This document shows, in pieces, positions 11,844-22,954 of a stretch of 64,000 bases of DNA; the first letter of the stretch is position 1, and every line of letters begins with the position of its first letter. This stretch comes from Ophthalmolycus amberensis. Lineage: Eukaryota > Chordata > Actinopteri > Perciformes > Zoarcidae. Position numbers and translations under genes: made by a program. A model generated the notes under the pieces. That model saw nothing but the letters and a program-made list of their open reading frames with translations. It did no database searches and had not been told where the DNA came from. Where the stretch lies: the NCBI GenBank assembly GCA_024529925.1, contig JAFEUB010000724.1, forward strand, positions 62,001 to 126,000, written 5' to 3'.

Positions 11844-11886
11844 CTTAACCCTTACATACTGACCCTAACAGTATGTAAGGGTTAAG
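11844..11886. repeat. 18-bp inverted repeat hairpin
   Basis: Arms 11844-11861 (CTTAACCCTTACATACTG) and 11869-11886 are exact complements around the 7-bp loop ACCCTAA. It could be a small MITE end pair or a chance hairpin. Confidence 0.9.
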
Positions 11887-12965
11887 AACTAGTGTTCTTT
11901 AGTTCATAATTTCTTCATTCGTCATTTTTTTCTTTGGCTTGTTTGTGGTGGAGCACAGTTGGGCTCTTTAAAAAAACTTCCTTTTTTCTATCATATCGTC
12001 GTAATTTAATTTAATTACATTTTTTTCAAAAATCAATGTTACTGCATGGTCACCGTTTGTCTGTGGTTTTAAATCTCCAGTATGTATCTGACCCATAGAA
12101 CTGTATAAAAGAAGAGCCATCGAGGGTCGAGGGAAGAGATTGAAGAGACGAGGGAAAGAGCAGCCTCTGACGGGGCAGAGAGATAGTTGCTGAGACAAAA
12201 TGACTCTTTTTTAACATTAGTTTTAATCTGACTTAAACTAATACTCTCTAATGTCGGTGGCGATATCATTCCACTTTTGTTTAACTGAAAAAGAAGTTTG
12301 AGAAAGTTTTGTCATGCAATGTTTCATATAACAGTCTCCCCTCTTTGATGATTAGTCGATGATTAGAATGAATTGTTTAAGGGGTGGGGGAGCTTAACCC
12401 TGCAGTATCTTATAAGGTAAACAAACATTGGTCATGAACAACAAATGTCAAAGCTCAAATAGATACATTTGTTTGATAATATTGCGATTGTGGCATGAGT
12501 TTGTGTTTTGTCCAGTGCTTTAAGAGCCCGTTAAGGGCTTAACCTGGCCTAGCAAACTGCAAAACAAGGGTATCAGCCATAGGCTGAAGCTACTTTGAAG
12601 GCCCACACAGGTGCTTTCAGTCACGAGAATTCCCCAAACTCTATGTACTGTTAACAATGATTACTGTGTGCCAATTAGGCGTGGTCTGTACACACCCACA
12701 CAGTTGTGAGGAGAGGTCTAATTAAGCACCAAGTGAAGACGCCTGTCGAGGTGGACTACATGACTTTGACGTATGTAGTTTCAGTAAAAAGTTCAGACGT
12801 GCAATTCCCTCAAGAACCTCTTTCGGTATGAAAAGGGCAGTGTGGCTGAAATACTTGGCAGCTATTGCTCGGTACCTCGGTAATCGGAGGTCAAAGCGGG
12901 TAATGACGTCACTCTCGAATTGATTGCGTTCCAGGACAACAAGTCGGAAACTTAACGTGGTTCGC

Positions 12966-13110
12966 TCCAGCCAGGTTAGCCTTTGTTGGCCATTGTTAGC
13001 CATTACTATCCATTATTAGCCATAGTTAGCCATTATTATCCATTGTTAGCCATTATTAGCCATTGTTAGCCATTGTTAGCCACTGTTAGCCATTGTTAGC
13101 CACTGTAGCA
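12966..13110 (+). repeat. 10-bp minisatellite (CATTGTTAGC-like)
   Basis: About 14 units of CATTGTTAGC and variants (CATTATTAGC, CATTACTATC, CACTGTTAGC) occur in near-perfect 10-bp register. The left edge degrades to GTTAGCCTTTGTTGGC. Confidence 0.9.
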
Positions 13111-13981
13111 ACATGTCCACCGATAGAACTTGGGCGGTGCTGTATATGTATGTATGACTGATTTAATGGAACATAAATAAGACAGAAGTGGCTGAGAGGT
13201 TGCAGCGTGAGTTGTGACCAGGGAGACTATTTATACTCCAAGGCCTCAGTACAGCAGCTCTCAACCTCCGACCCTGACTCCGGACTTAACAACCCTCAGC
13301 CCCTCTCGGGTAAGTGTTATAACCTTGTTCTCGTCTCAGGGCAGCCCTCCTCCCCCCAACGCTCCGTCAGCATGCACCTCTTTTTCTGTGTGTTACATAA
13401 CCTTGTTATTTCCACAACTCTGTGTCCTTGTTTTTGTGCTGCACTGCTGTGAATGTTCACTATGACTACACTGTTTTAGTTAGAGCCGATGTGGATACAC
13501 TGATATCGTCGCTCTTAAATGCAGTTTGTGTACGTTCCTGTTCCTTCAAAACTTATGAGGACAAACTGTCCAAACTGAGGTAAATGTATTAGATAACCGA
13601 CCAAAGTTAAAACATTCAACTCACTGCAAACACTGGTTTAGGCTCAGAGCTGGGTTAGGGTTATAAAGAGATTCTATATGTCTCTGGTTAGGGTTAGAAA
13701 TCAATGTTTATACGTTATTGTTCCAAAGCATTTAAGGTACCATCTTAGTCTCACTGGTCAGACTTTTGACTAATAGAGAGTTCAATGGCAATGCTATGCT
13801 TATGTTTAGCAGGTATATCATGTTCACAATCTTAGTTCCATGACAGCATGTTTAACGTTTGCTAATTAGCACAAAACGCAAAGTAAAGCTGAGGCTGATG
13901 AGAATCTGGGATTCATGCAAAAATACTATGTGATATTCAATTTAGAACTGACAAAGTCTCATGGCAATGCATCCAATAGTC
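13111..13981. other. intergenic before the composite hAT
   Basis: Short overlapping frames at 13207-13465 are proline- and serine-rich from a C/T-rich stretch and do not resemble a known product. Confidence 0.5.
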
Positions 13982-14250
13982 CAGGGGTCACTAATAGGAC
14001 GACCGCGGTCCAGATCCGGACCCAGACGCCATTGTATCTGGACCCTGAACCTACAACCAATAGTGTAAAATAGATTATGTATTATTTATATTTCATCCAG
14101 TTCAATTTGAAAACTGACGATAAATATTGTTGAGATATTATTCAATTGAGCTTTCATTATTTGATTTCACAGTCAGTTGTTGAATAAGATGTTAATGATA
14201 ACTGTTAGCTATATATGGGAATAAATCATAGGAGAAGTTCGAGATTATTG

Positions 14251-14818
14251 TGTCAGGATCCCTGTCTGACCCATTGTGTGTTAACCTCTGTTTCCCTCCC
14301 AATCTCCTCTCCTCATGTGTCTGTCATTCCCCTGTTTGTTTTGTTATGCCGTGTGCGTGGTGTTTTCTCGGACCTGCCTCCAGACTCCTCCCACTGCCAC
14401 CGCCCTGATGGATGCACAGCTGCGGACAATCTGGCTCGTTACCCGGCAGCATATCAGCCCTGGTCTTGCAGGCCTGGGTTGTCAGGCCGTATTGTCTTCT
14501 GCCTCGGTAGCCTCCGCCGCCGCCGTTCCGTGAGTTGAACCCCATTGTAGCTTCCTGTTCTAATCTCTCTCCTCTCGGCTACGGGTGTAGAGTACTGGTC
14601 GATCTGCCAACCCTCCGGTGTCGAGCCACGGGACATCACACCGTCGAGCTACCAGCCCTCCGGTGTCGAGCCACGGGACTCACACCGGCAATCCACCTGC
14701 CCTCCGGTGTCGGACCACGGGCTCCACACCTTCACGCACCTTCTAAATAAACCCTGTTACATCGGACTCTGTCTCCTGTGGTCTTGCATTTGGGTCCTAC
14801 CCGTGAACTCCCGTGACA
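14251..14818 (+). repeat. LTR of a Ty3/Gypsy (sushi-like) retrotransposon
   Basis: The 568-bp segment begins TGTCAGGATCC and ends CCCGTGACA, the TG...CA form of LTRs, and lies directly before a gag frame. An AATAAA signal at 14746-14751 marks the likely end of its R region. It holds three tandem ~45-bp units between 14611 and 14735, each with CCCTCCGGTGTCG and a CCACGGG core. The matching 3' LTR is absent from the window. Only 18 bp separate the LTR from the gag ATG, leaving little room for a tRNA primer site. This fits families thought to self-prime, though I could not confirm a complementary stretch. Confidence 0.75.
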
Positions 14819-14836
14819 GAACGGACTGACCAGAAG

Positions 14837-15525
14837 ATGGATTCAGCAACCACAGGAGCAGCTACGCTGGCCGGACATAGCACGCGGCTGGAGGCACACC
14901 AGCAGATGCTCACGGAGATGCGTCAAGCACAGCAATCCATCGCAGCTGAGGTCTCTCAGATTGGCCGCATCGTGCAGGAACTGGCTCGGACAGTCCAGCC
15001 TCAGCCGGCTCCAGCACCGGACCCCGCACCTGCACTCCCCTCTCCGGTCCTCGCCCCGCCGGTTCGGGAGTCCCCCGTGCCATCTCCGGATCCCTATGAC
15101 GGAACGCTGGGGAGATGCCGGGGCTTCCTGTTTCAATGCAGGCAGGTGTTTGACCGACAGCCCCAGACTTTCTCCTCAGACAGGTCCAAGGTTTCTTACG
15201 TGGTCGGCTTACTGCGGGGAAGGGCTTTGGACTGGGCCACGAACACACTGAGCATCGACCAGCCTAATCTTGTGGATTATGTAAACTTTGTGGAGGATCT
15301 GAGGAGGGTTTTTGACCACCCGGTGGACTCCGAGGATGCAGCCCAGCGCCTCCTCCGCTTACGGCAGGGTCAAGCGAGTGTAGCGGAACACTCAGTGGAC
15401 TTCCGCATTCTCGCCGCCGAGTCCGGGTGGGGAGAGACGGCGCTCAGGGGAGTTTTCCTTCACGGACTATCCGAAGCCGTGAAAGATGAACTGGCAACCT
15501 GTAATAAGGCCGGCTCGTTGGAGGT
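14837..15525 (+). pseudogene. truncated gag of a sushi-like Ty3/Gypsy retrotransposon
   Basis: An open frame runs from the ATG at 14837, with about 229 residues of gag-like sequence before homology stops near 15525. A foreign tail continues in frame to a stop at 15671-15673. Residues 1-50 look like a helical, coiled-coil-prone region. Residues 55-88 are proline-rich. From about 88 comes the capsid-like domain with PYDG, a cysteine-bearing FLFQCRQVF segment, GRALDWA and RLLRLRQGQASVAEHSVDFR. These match the pattern of sushi/PEG10/RTL-type gags. The zinc knuckle, protease, reverse transcriptase and integrase are missing. There is no stop or frameshift within the retained part, which suggests recent insertion or, less likely, constraint. 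Confidence 0.75.
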
Positions 15526-18469
15526 GAATACCTGCAATAGTCGCTGGGATATTTCACTCCAATGCTTATCACAATTTGTTCTCATAGTTGACAAATCCCA
15601 TCAAACATCCCTAAAGCAACACTTCCCTACTCTGTCTGTGGCACTCAGCCCAAAGCCCAGGTATTCCTACTGAAGAAAACAACTCTTTTTTTAAAAGGCT
15701 GAATCATTTATTGGGTATTGTAGTTTTTAGAGTGAATAGTGCATTTGTTAGGGACTATTTTCAGCGGTGGATTAATCAACATTTGGTGCTCTAGTGAGTA
15801 GGACGGCGTATTTGGGATTGAGTGAAAAATAAAATGACATGCTATTGAAGGAACATGTCACCCAGTGTAACAGTGTGGCTCATTGATGTATATTATGTAA
15901 TAGCTTTTGGACAACAATGCTGCTGTTTGATACTATATGTTGCATTTTCATTGTTTAGGAAAAATACTTTTTTAAGTCAAAAAAGTGACATGGAAGAGCC
16001 TGTGTGCCATTGAGGGCTGAGAGTTATGTAAGGAATGTTTCTAAATACACAAGGACCATAATCGTTACTCATGAATGACTTGAAGCACGTTGTTTATCAG
16101 CAGCAGCCTGGGTGTTGTGTTTGACACTGTCAGAGTTCCTGCCTGTCTCTTCCTGTAATCAAAGGTTACTCTGATTCTCTAAATCAATTCAAACATGAAC
16201 AACTGAAAACTCCACCAAATCTCGACCTTGACTGGATTTGCACGCAGAGCACCTTTACTGTCCTAAACCGCAGGCTTAGTGTTGACGTGTAGCTTCTGGC
16301 ATATTCTGTATGTGGGCGTGTGCTTTCCGCAGCATTTTTACAGATCCTGCATGACTGTGGACAGATAATCGGCCTCCAGACTGTGTGTTTGGAGACAATA
16401 TATTTATGGGATGTTATAGAGCTACTCCTGCCACCGCAGCCACCCATCTCAAAGGAAAGGAGAGGATGGGATTAAGGATTATTGCTCTATATTTATTAAT
16501 GTCCAATTTCAAATGAAGGAGTGTGTTTTAGTTACTTAAACCAGTCAGTAACTTTCTTTCTTCTTTTTTTTTTAAACCTAGCTAGTTTGCATTGTTCTTA
16601 ATCTCTGTTCGGTATATTTACAAAGGACTTTTGTTCAAATCTGTACGTGCTAAACAGTCAAACGGCTGGGCAGTATCAAGGTTTGGGCTGGTTAAATGGA
16701 AGAAAAGTGGCTCCACAACCAGAGAATATTTTATTTGTTTGTTTAGTAATTTTCAAAACAGAAAGAATAACACTTTTTACTTCACTGAAGTGAAAGGAGA
16801 TACATGTATCAGCTTTGAAATGTATCCATCGTATAAAAAACGTCTCACTTATCAGTGATTCAGCGTATTTTAGAGGGGGAACCAAATTTGCACACAAAGT
16901 CGATTTTAAAAATTGCTTTCTGTCTGGACACACCTGCAGAATCCAGTGACAGTAGCAGCTCTGTGAGGTTGTGTCTACAGTGATGCAAACATGGCTTTCA
17001 CGCTGGATCTAGATATTTGCGACTTTATTTCTATAAAGAGACTAGCGACAAATTTTGTGCCTTATTCACACCAGGTCAGGGAAAAAGTGAGAAATATAGA
17101 CATTATGCAAATTGCTTTAAGCAAATTAAAGGCCGATGATGTCACCAATATGCAAATAAACATAGGACGACTTTTAAAGGCTCTTGATGTTAGCGCTAGC
17201 TACTTTCATTGCAAAAGAAAGAACACTATGTATTAAGGCACAGCGCTGCTTTGACCTAAATGCTAACATGACTTATTGCTATCGATAAAGCCAAATAGAG
17301 CCAAATCAGCCAGCAGTGAAGCTTTGTATACTGGCACTTGGTGCTGCGGACGGTTCGCAAGCGCCGAGCATGAACGAAGGTGTCTAGTTTTCTAATCACT
17401 TTGTTTCTTTTTCAAATATATGAATATACTGTATGTACCTATGCATTTTATTTGTCAAGGTGACAGTCTTGTGATCGCGCAGCCCAAGTTACAAAAACTT
17501 CAGAGGTGCACGACCAAGCACCACGACCAACTGCAGGGCCACACGCCGGCCTTGATTACATCATTTTCTGGCGCTCTCGCCGGCTTCACTGCGAGTATGA
17601 ACTAAGCTTATTAAGCATGCACAAACAACAGGGAGCCGCAGTGTAGAAAGTCCCTGACTCACCATCCAAATTAGAAACATTTCTCCTTTAATTCATTGCA
17701 AAGCCTGTTAGTTTATGTAATGAAACTCTTTATAAAATACAGATTTAGTCTCATTAAAAATGAAACCATGTCTGGTTTTGATTGTTACAAAAAGGTCAAT
17801 TTAAGGATGTATGGCGTGCACTAAACGCACGCCATAATGTTCCAATTCCCCTCATCACATAGAGTTATAGCCAGTAAAATCTTTAAAATGTCAACAGTGT
17901 TGGCCTGTGCTCAGTTACATGGTGCTCACGATAAGTCTGTCTATAGTGACTAGCTTTTGTGAGATATGGTATAAGTCATAAGAAGTTAAGAGATGTTAAT
18001 GTACAGAGGCAGCACAGGTAAACTCAGTGTGAGTCGGAAAGTGTTACACTAAAAGCATATTAAGAGCACAACTCCAAAAAGAACCGTGATCTTATGAGAC
18101 CGGGAGATTTATTCAGTGGGAAACAGTCCTTTTGTTGTGAAGAGGCATGTTATAGTCCATTACAGCCTCAGTTCCAGCAGGAACTCTGTAGGAATGTAGA
18201 ATAGTATCATGGTAGTGTAAGTGTAGTTCCTCATGTTGTTTAACACTCGAGTCCATACAAACTTTTTTTTCAGCACACAATGTCACCTACAGTATTAAAT
18301 CAAACATTTGTCATGAACAAAGATGCTCCAGCTGCACCATTTTATCGACATTGTAGCTGTCTTTATTTTTACGTCTTTGCCCTTCAAATCAACTTATTTG
18401 AGGTTCTTGTATTAAAATCATCTCGATTACCTACAAATAAAGTTGTTCAGGATAAGGGCAGGCCCCTTT

Positions 18470-18488
18470 CCCCCCCCCCCCCCCCCCC
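18470..18488. repeat. C19 homopolymer
   Basis: Nineteen consecutive C after CCCCTTT. Confidence 0.9.
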
Positions 18489-19676
18489 AATTTTTAGAAG
18501 AATTTAGAGAATTTATCTCAGACCTTTTTACTCACTGATTTAACTTATTAGTGATTTAAATACTTACCCGAATAAGGCCGATCATCCTCTGGAGATGTAA
18601 AACCTTTCTGGCATTTCTTAATACTTTTGGCTTCGCTCAGCTTGTACAGGAACTCACTCTTCTATCAAGAAGAGTAGATGTTACTGCCGCAACCGTCTCC
18701 ACAGTCCCATCTGCGATGTTGGATCGCTTTCTCAGCATATCTGAAGCAACACTAGGCCGTCAATGTGATGTTGGCGCCGATCTATTCACCACTCGCCACA
18801 TTGGTCTGTAAACCGGAACTGTACCAGGGACTTGAACACAGCTCTTTCTAGACTTCTAGAATCTAGTTGCATCTCTTACTGCTAAAACTAGAGAGTCAAA
18901 GAGGTCCACACCCTAGTTTAATAATGAAACACGTGCTCCTCCGCAGCCCTGCAGAAGATTGGAACGCTAATGGGACTTAACTACTTCTCATTGCACCGGT
19001 GTGTATTAAATTACAAGTGCGCTCTGTCCTCTGCCAACAGCAGCAAAATGATATCGCTCCTAACCAGTATTAAGAAAGTCAATGCTTGATTTCTCTTTGA
19101 CACTGTAGCCAGACTTACCCCAAAAACAGCCAACTTTCAGCTGCTAATCCTTTATGGGATTTATTATTATTATTATTTTTTTTTCTTTTGCAGAAGAATA
19201 GAGATTAGATATAAGATTAGTTCTTCATCTGCAGTAAAACATGAACGTATAGCACCAGGCAACTAGTCTGTTGGTTCTTTGTCAAGTTCCATGCTTGAAA
19301 ATCCTTCCACTCTGTCGAGTCGTCGGACCAGGAGGACGGAGAAGTTCAAGTTGGGTCTGAAAGTAAAAAAAATAAAGGAGCACATTCATCCTCCTGTTAT
19401 TCCTCTTACATCTGATACAGTCCATTACCATGGACATGATACTTCCACTTCATGGCTTTTATTTTCTATCCACATCTGATATCCCCAGCTGCTGGAGTGA
19501 AGACCGCAGCACTTACAGTGTTTGCCAACGATAACAAATGCCCTCACGCTGCTTTTGTGTGTCTGACTGGCAAAGTTACCTAAGGGTGTGCTGTGGGAGA
19601 AAAGAGTGCATGTATTTCCAGGTCAAACACTATCCCATATTGTTCTGCCTTGTTGGGTATTGCTCTCTGTGTCATC

Positions 19677-19703
19677 CACACACACACACACACACACACA
19701 CAC
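19677..19703. repeat. (CA)n microsatellite
   Basis: Thirteen CA units, uninterrupted. Confidence 0.95.
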
Positions 19704-19974
19704 TTGATACTCAGTGCATAGAGTTCACCTCTGAACAAACACATGTGAATGACGCATTCACACCGGTTTACAGTAAGGTTACTACAGTGCATGTAAATGT
19801 GTCTGTTAATCGACATAACCTGGTGTCTTTGAGTAACCTAATCGTACGTTATCCACGTAAGCTTGAACGAGGAAGTATAAAGACCGCTAAATCACACACA
19901 GGTTGGGCGGAAGTGGTGGTGTTTGGGTCCAACAATCTTTCAGCCTGGAGACTGATGTTTGCTCCCATGTGAAA

Positions 19975-20660
19975 CGAGAAGTCAATGTTGATGTCTTTGT
20001 CACGTTACTTGTGTACTTCAGTAACGACGCATCCGTGGTTAAACCTAACTAAGTCGTTTTGTTGCCTAAATCTAACTAAGTAGTTTAGTTGCCTAAACCT
20101 AACTAAGTAGTTTTGTTGCCTAAACCTAATTAAATAGTTTTGTTACCTAAACCTAACTAAATAGTTTTGTTGCCTAAACCTAACTAAGTAGTTTAGTTGC
20201 CTAAACCTAACCAAATAGTTTTGTTGCCTAAACCTAACTAAATAGTTTTGTTGCCTAAACCTAACTAAGTAGTTTAGTTGCCTAAACCTAACTAAGTAGT
20301 TTTGTTGCCTAAACCTAACTAAGTAGTTTAGTTGCCTAAACCTAACTAAATAGTTTTGTTGCCTAAACCTAACTAAGTAGTTTAGTTGCCTAAACCTAAC
20401 CAAATAGTTTTGTTGCCTAAACCTAACTAAATAGTTTTGTTGCCTAAACCTAACCAAGTAGTTTAGTTGCCTAAACCTAACTAAGTAGTTTTGTTGCCTA
20501 AACCTAACTAAGTAGTTTAGTTGCCTAAACCTAACTAAATAGTTGTGTTGCCTAAACCTAACTGTGTTTCCTGTGAAGATGGAAGTATATTTTGAAAACA
20601 CAGAATGCATGTAAGGAGTGAAAATAAACGGAGGAGTAACTTTTCCTAAGATATCATACA
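19975..20660 (-). repeat. family A dispersed repeat, copy 4, containing the 27-bp minisatellite
   Basis: The orientation is reversed. Its ends carry family A sequence: GTCAATGTTGATGT and CTTGTGTACTTCAGTAACG on the left, and TTTGAAAACACAGAATGCAT and GGAGTAACTTTTCCTAAGAT on the right. The middle has expanded into the 27-bp array listed separately. Confidence 0.7.
20037..20566 (-). repeat. 27-bp minisatellite, about 20 units
   Basis: Units start every 27 bp exactly from 20037 to 20550 with no indels. Each carries CCTAAACCTAAC and then AAGTAGTTT(A/T)GTTG or AAATAGTTTTGTTG. Units 5-11 and 12-18 (counting from 20064) repeat the same order of seven variants, forming a 189-bp higher-order repeat (20172-20360 and 20361-20549) that differs at two positions. 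Because 27 is a multiple of three, one minus-strand frame is open for 195 residues, but it is only the repeat translated. Confidence 0.92.
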
Positions 20661-21534
20661 AACCATTGTATGAGGATGCGTAGTTGCATGAGGATATGTT
20701 GTTGTATAAAGATACGTTGTTGTATGACATGACATATCACTGAACAAGATTCATTGTCATTGGACTAATGTACGAACTGCCTATTTAAACAGCAAGCAGA
20801 AATGGAGTAAAGTAGACATTCATTTGGAGACATGTTGATGTCCATCTGATGAATGAAAGTCCAATATTCACTCTTTTTTTAACCTCGGTTTTGGTCTCCA
20901 CCAACTCCTGAGAGAAACATTTAGCTGCTTCCCAGGGTTCTGTGTTCCCCAGCTCCATATCCTCTTAATATGAAATATTATTGGGACCGTGGGACCTTTC
21001 AAAGAGGTTTATGTTCTCAAAAATGCTTTTGTTTTTCATTGTTTCAAATGTTCAATGTATGTTTCCCTAGGTCAGTTATGTTGCAACATAATTTCATCCC
21101 TACTCGTTGAAGGCAGCCTTCTGCATTGTATCGTGATAAATAAATGTGTGAGAGGTAACGTTGTTAAACAGTCGCAGTTAACGTTGTAAACCTTGGTTAA
21201 CGTTGTGAAACAGTCGTGGTTGTTTTTGGTGAGGGTGACAAATCAAGAACAGGATTAAAATAAGTACATTTGTAATGGAACTCAAGCTATGGATGTAACG
21301 ACATGTGACTCAGTCACGTGTCACCTAGTCACTCAACTTTTTTAAAAGTTGTTTTGACCCATCCTCCACCCCTCCTCTTTCTCTCAGTCTAATAATGACG
21401 CAGACTGGATTTAGTTGAAAGCTTGTTTTTTTCTGAAAACGGTCTGCGGCCGGAAGTGAGACTGATAAGACACCTGAGACTGGACTGAAAAAAGTGAAAA
21501 AACCTATACTAACTTATCCACTTGATTGACACAT

Positions 21535-21800
21535 TCTCACCCCCAATTCGTCCCATATACGCTTTGAACTATGACTATGCGTCAGGGACGGTGTTCAACA
21601 TACGCTTATTACATGCATAGTGTCTTTTCAAAATAAACTTCCGTCGTCACAGGAAAGCAGGTTTAGGGTACAAAACTACTTAGTTAGTGTAGGGTAAAGA
21701 TAGTAGTTGCCGTTAACTTGACTGACCAACTATTGACTGACTTGTCAAAATAAGTCTACGTTGGTTGCCTAAAAAAGTCGTACTCAGCGTTTGGTTGTAC
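21535..21800 (+). repeat. family A dispersed repeat, copy 5
   Basis: It begins GACACATTCTCACCCCCAAT, then GCGTCAGGGACGGTGTTC, TTACATGCATAGTGTCTTTT and TACAAAACTACTTAGTTAG. The left end seen here (TTCTCAC then the GGGACGG box) also occurs reversed near 49852 and 36412, so it probably marks the family's left terminus. Confidence 0.7.
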
Positions 21801-21825
21801 TTAGCTCCTCCCTCTCATGTCACTT

Positions 21826-21920
21826 CTGGCTCCAAAAAACTCGAAGGTTCAAAACCGCAGTCCACAAACCAATGGGTGACGTCACGGTGACTTCAACCAC
21901 TTCTTAGATACCGTTTATGG
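21826..21920 (-). repeat. family B dispersed repeat, copy 3 (terminal fragment)
   Basis: CTTCTGGCTCCAAAAAACTC, AACCGCAGTCCACAAACCAA, TGGGTGACGTCAC and the degraded CTTCTTAGATACCGTTTATG end match the left part of family B in reverse. Confidence 0.6.
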
Positions 21921-22332
21921 TTGAAACGAGCGCTTCTTGTATAACGCATCAATTGTATCACACTCGCTACCTGGAGCAGCAAATCCCGGCCACTGTATTA
22001 CTGCTCTATGGGCGTTAACTGAAGCACGGGGTGTGTGTTGCACTGTCCGATACATGATGGAAGTGATAGTTTTCAACCCACAAACTCTGAAAGCTCTGTT
22101 TGCTCTCATAGAATAGCACCCTTTTCCAATGATTTTATTTACAATAGGGTTTAAAGTTATTAAAGTAGCCATAAGTAGCTGTAACTTGCACCATAATATC
22201 TGACGTAACCACCTTAACTAGTGTCTTTGAGTAGATGTAGTGTGTCTTGAAGGAAGTAATAACAGTGCACCGTCTGACCACAGCTGGTTAGCATTAGGAA
22301 GGTCTAGGCCCAGACCTATTCTCTATCACATT

Positions 22333-22353
22333 ACACACACACACACACACACA
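22333..22353. repeat. (CA)n microsatellite
   Basis: Ten AC units, uninterrupted. Confidence 0.95.
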
Positions 22354-22954
22354 GAATTTGCACATTTGCTTTCGTTCTCATTCTTTCTCTCGGTGTCTCC
22401 TGGAGAAAATCTTCCCGGTCTGAACAAAGCAGAGCCCTAACGTGTACTGACAGCTGCTCAATGTGAGCCATCCTTCGTGGGTTAAGCCATGAGATCCGTT
22501 TGGCTGGGCAGATCCATTGCTGCGAGAGGCGGAACAGCCCATAACGGAAAACATATCACAACAGCACAGTGTCTGATTTACTTTACATGTGGGTTTACAC
22601 CATATGAATGTGGATAAGTTACTCATCACATTTGTATTATTCTTGATGGACTGCTTGAAATATTTGTTACACGTATTTAAAGTTACTGTGAGGAAAATTT
22701 TACTGGTTATGAAATGGTCTCAATATAATACTGATGCCTCTATATGACCTACATCGGTAACCATTCGCGAAAATATTGTCTATTTCTATATAGTTATTCT
22801 TATGCTTGTCATCGGTGCCACCGGGTCATATTCCGTCTAAATCAGACAAAATCATGCAGGTTCACCAAAAACTATTTCAGCTCAGACTCCATCAGAAAAC
22901 CAGTCCACCGTGGACAGACCCAGATCCGGCTTTGCTGCTGCCTTTGACATGCAG

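Larger units (their letters stand above)
10504..12965. other. intergenic, hairpin and microsatellite only
   Basis: Holds a (CA)n array and the 18-bp hairpin. A frame at 10634-11050 spans the microsatellite and is not convincing. No exon signals recognised. Confidence 0.5.
13982..15534 (+). mobile_element. composite hAT-type element carrying an LTR-gag retrotransposon fragment
   Basis: The left end begins CAGGGGTCACTAATAGG, a hAT-style terminus. The right end finishes GGTGAATACCTG. The 8 bp outside each end are identical, CAATAGTC (13974-13981 and 15535-15542), as expected of a hAT target duplication. The termini match each other only partly (CAGG and TCAC), so the right inverted repeat is degenerate. 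About 270 bp of AT-rich hAT-like sequence precede the LTR that starts at 14251. The gag homology runs almost to the right terminus. No transposase is present. The duplication around the whole block suggests that the retrotransposon piece was inside the hAT, either captured or inserted and then deleted. Confidence 0.6.
15535..19974. other. intergenic, 4.4 kb without a recognised gene
   Basis: Contains the C19 run, a (TTA)n-T run at 19159-19186, a (CA)n array and a 9-bp hairpin (ATGGCGTGC/GCACGCCAT) at 17809-17833. Part of 16980-17240 has the look of an old repeat but could not be assigned. Confidence 0.5.
20661..22954. other. intergenic, repeats only
   Basis: Besides family A, family B and the (CA)n array listed, only three TTAACGTTGT-type boxes at 21150-21210 are notable. 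Confidence 0.5.

Noticed and set aside
20037..20566. Regularly spaced repeats that could suggest a CRISPR array
   Set aside because: Units are contiguous without unique spacers, and the surrounding DNA is vertebrate.
20037..20566. Interstitial telomere
   Set aside because: The core CCTAAACCTAAC is only telomere-like. The true period is 27 bp and no run of CCCTAA hexamers exists.
20143..20730. A 195-residue open frame on the minus strand with repeating VRFRQ-NYL blocks
   Set aside because: It is the 27-bp minisatellite read in one frame. The unit length is a multiple of three and lacks stops, and the periodicity comes from the DNA repeat.
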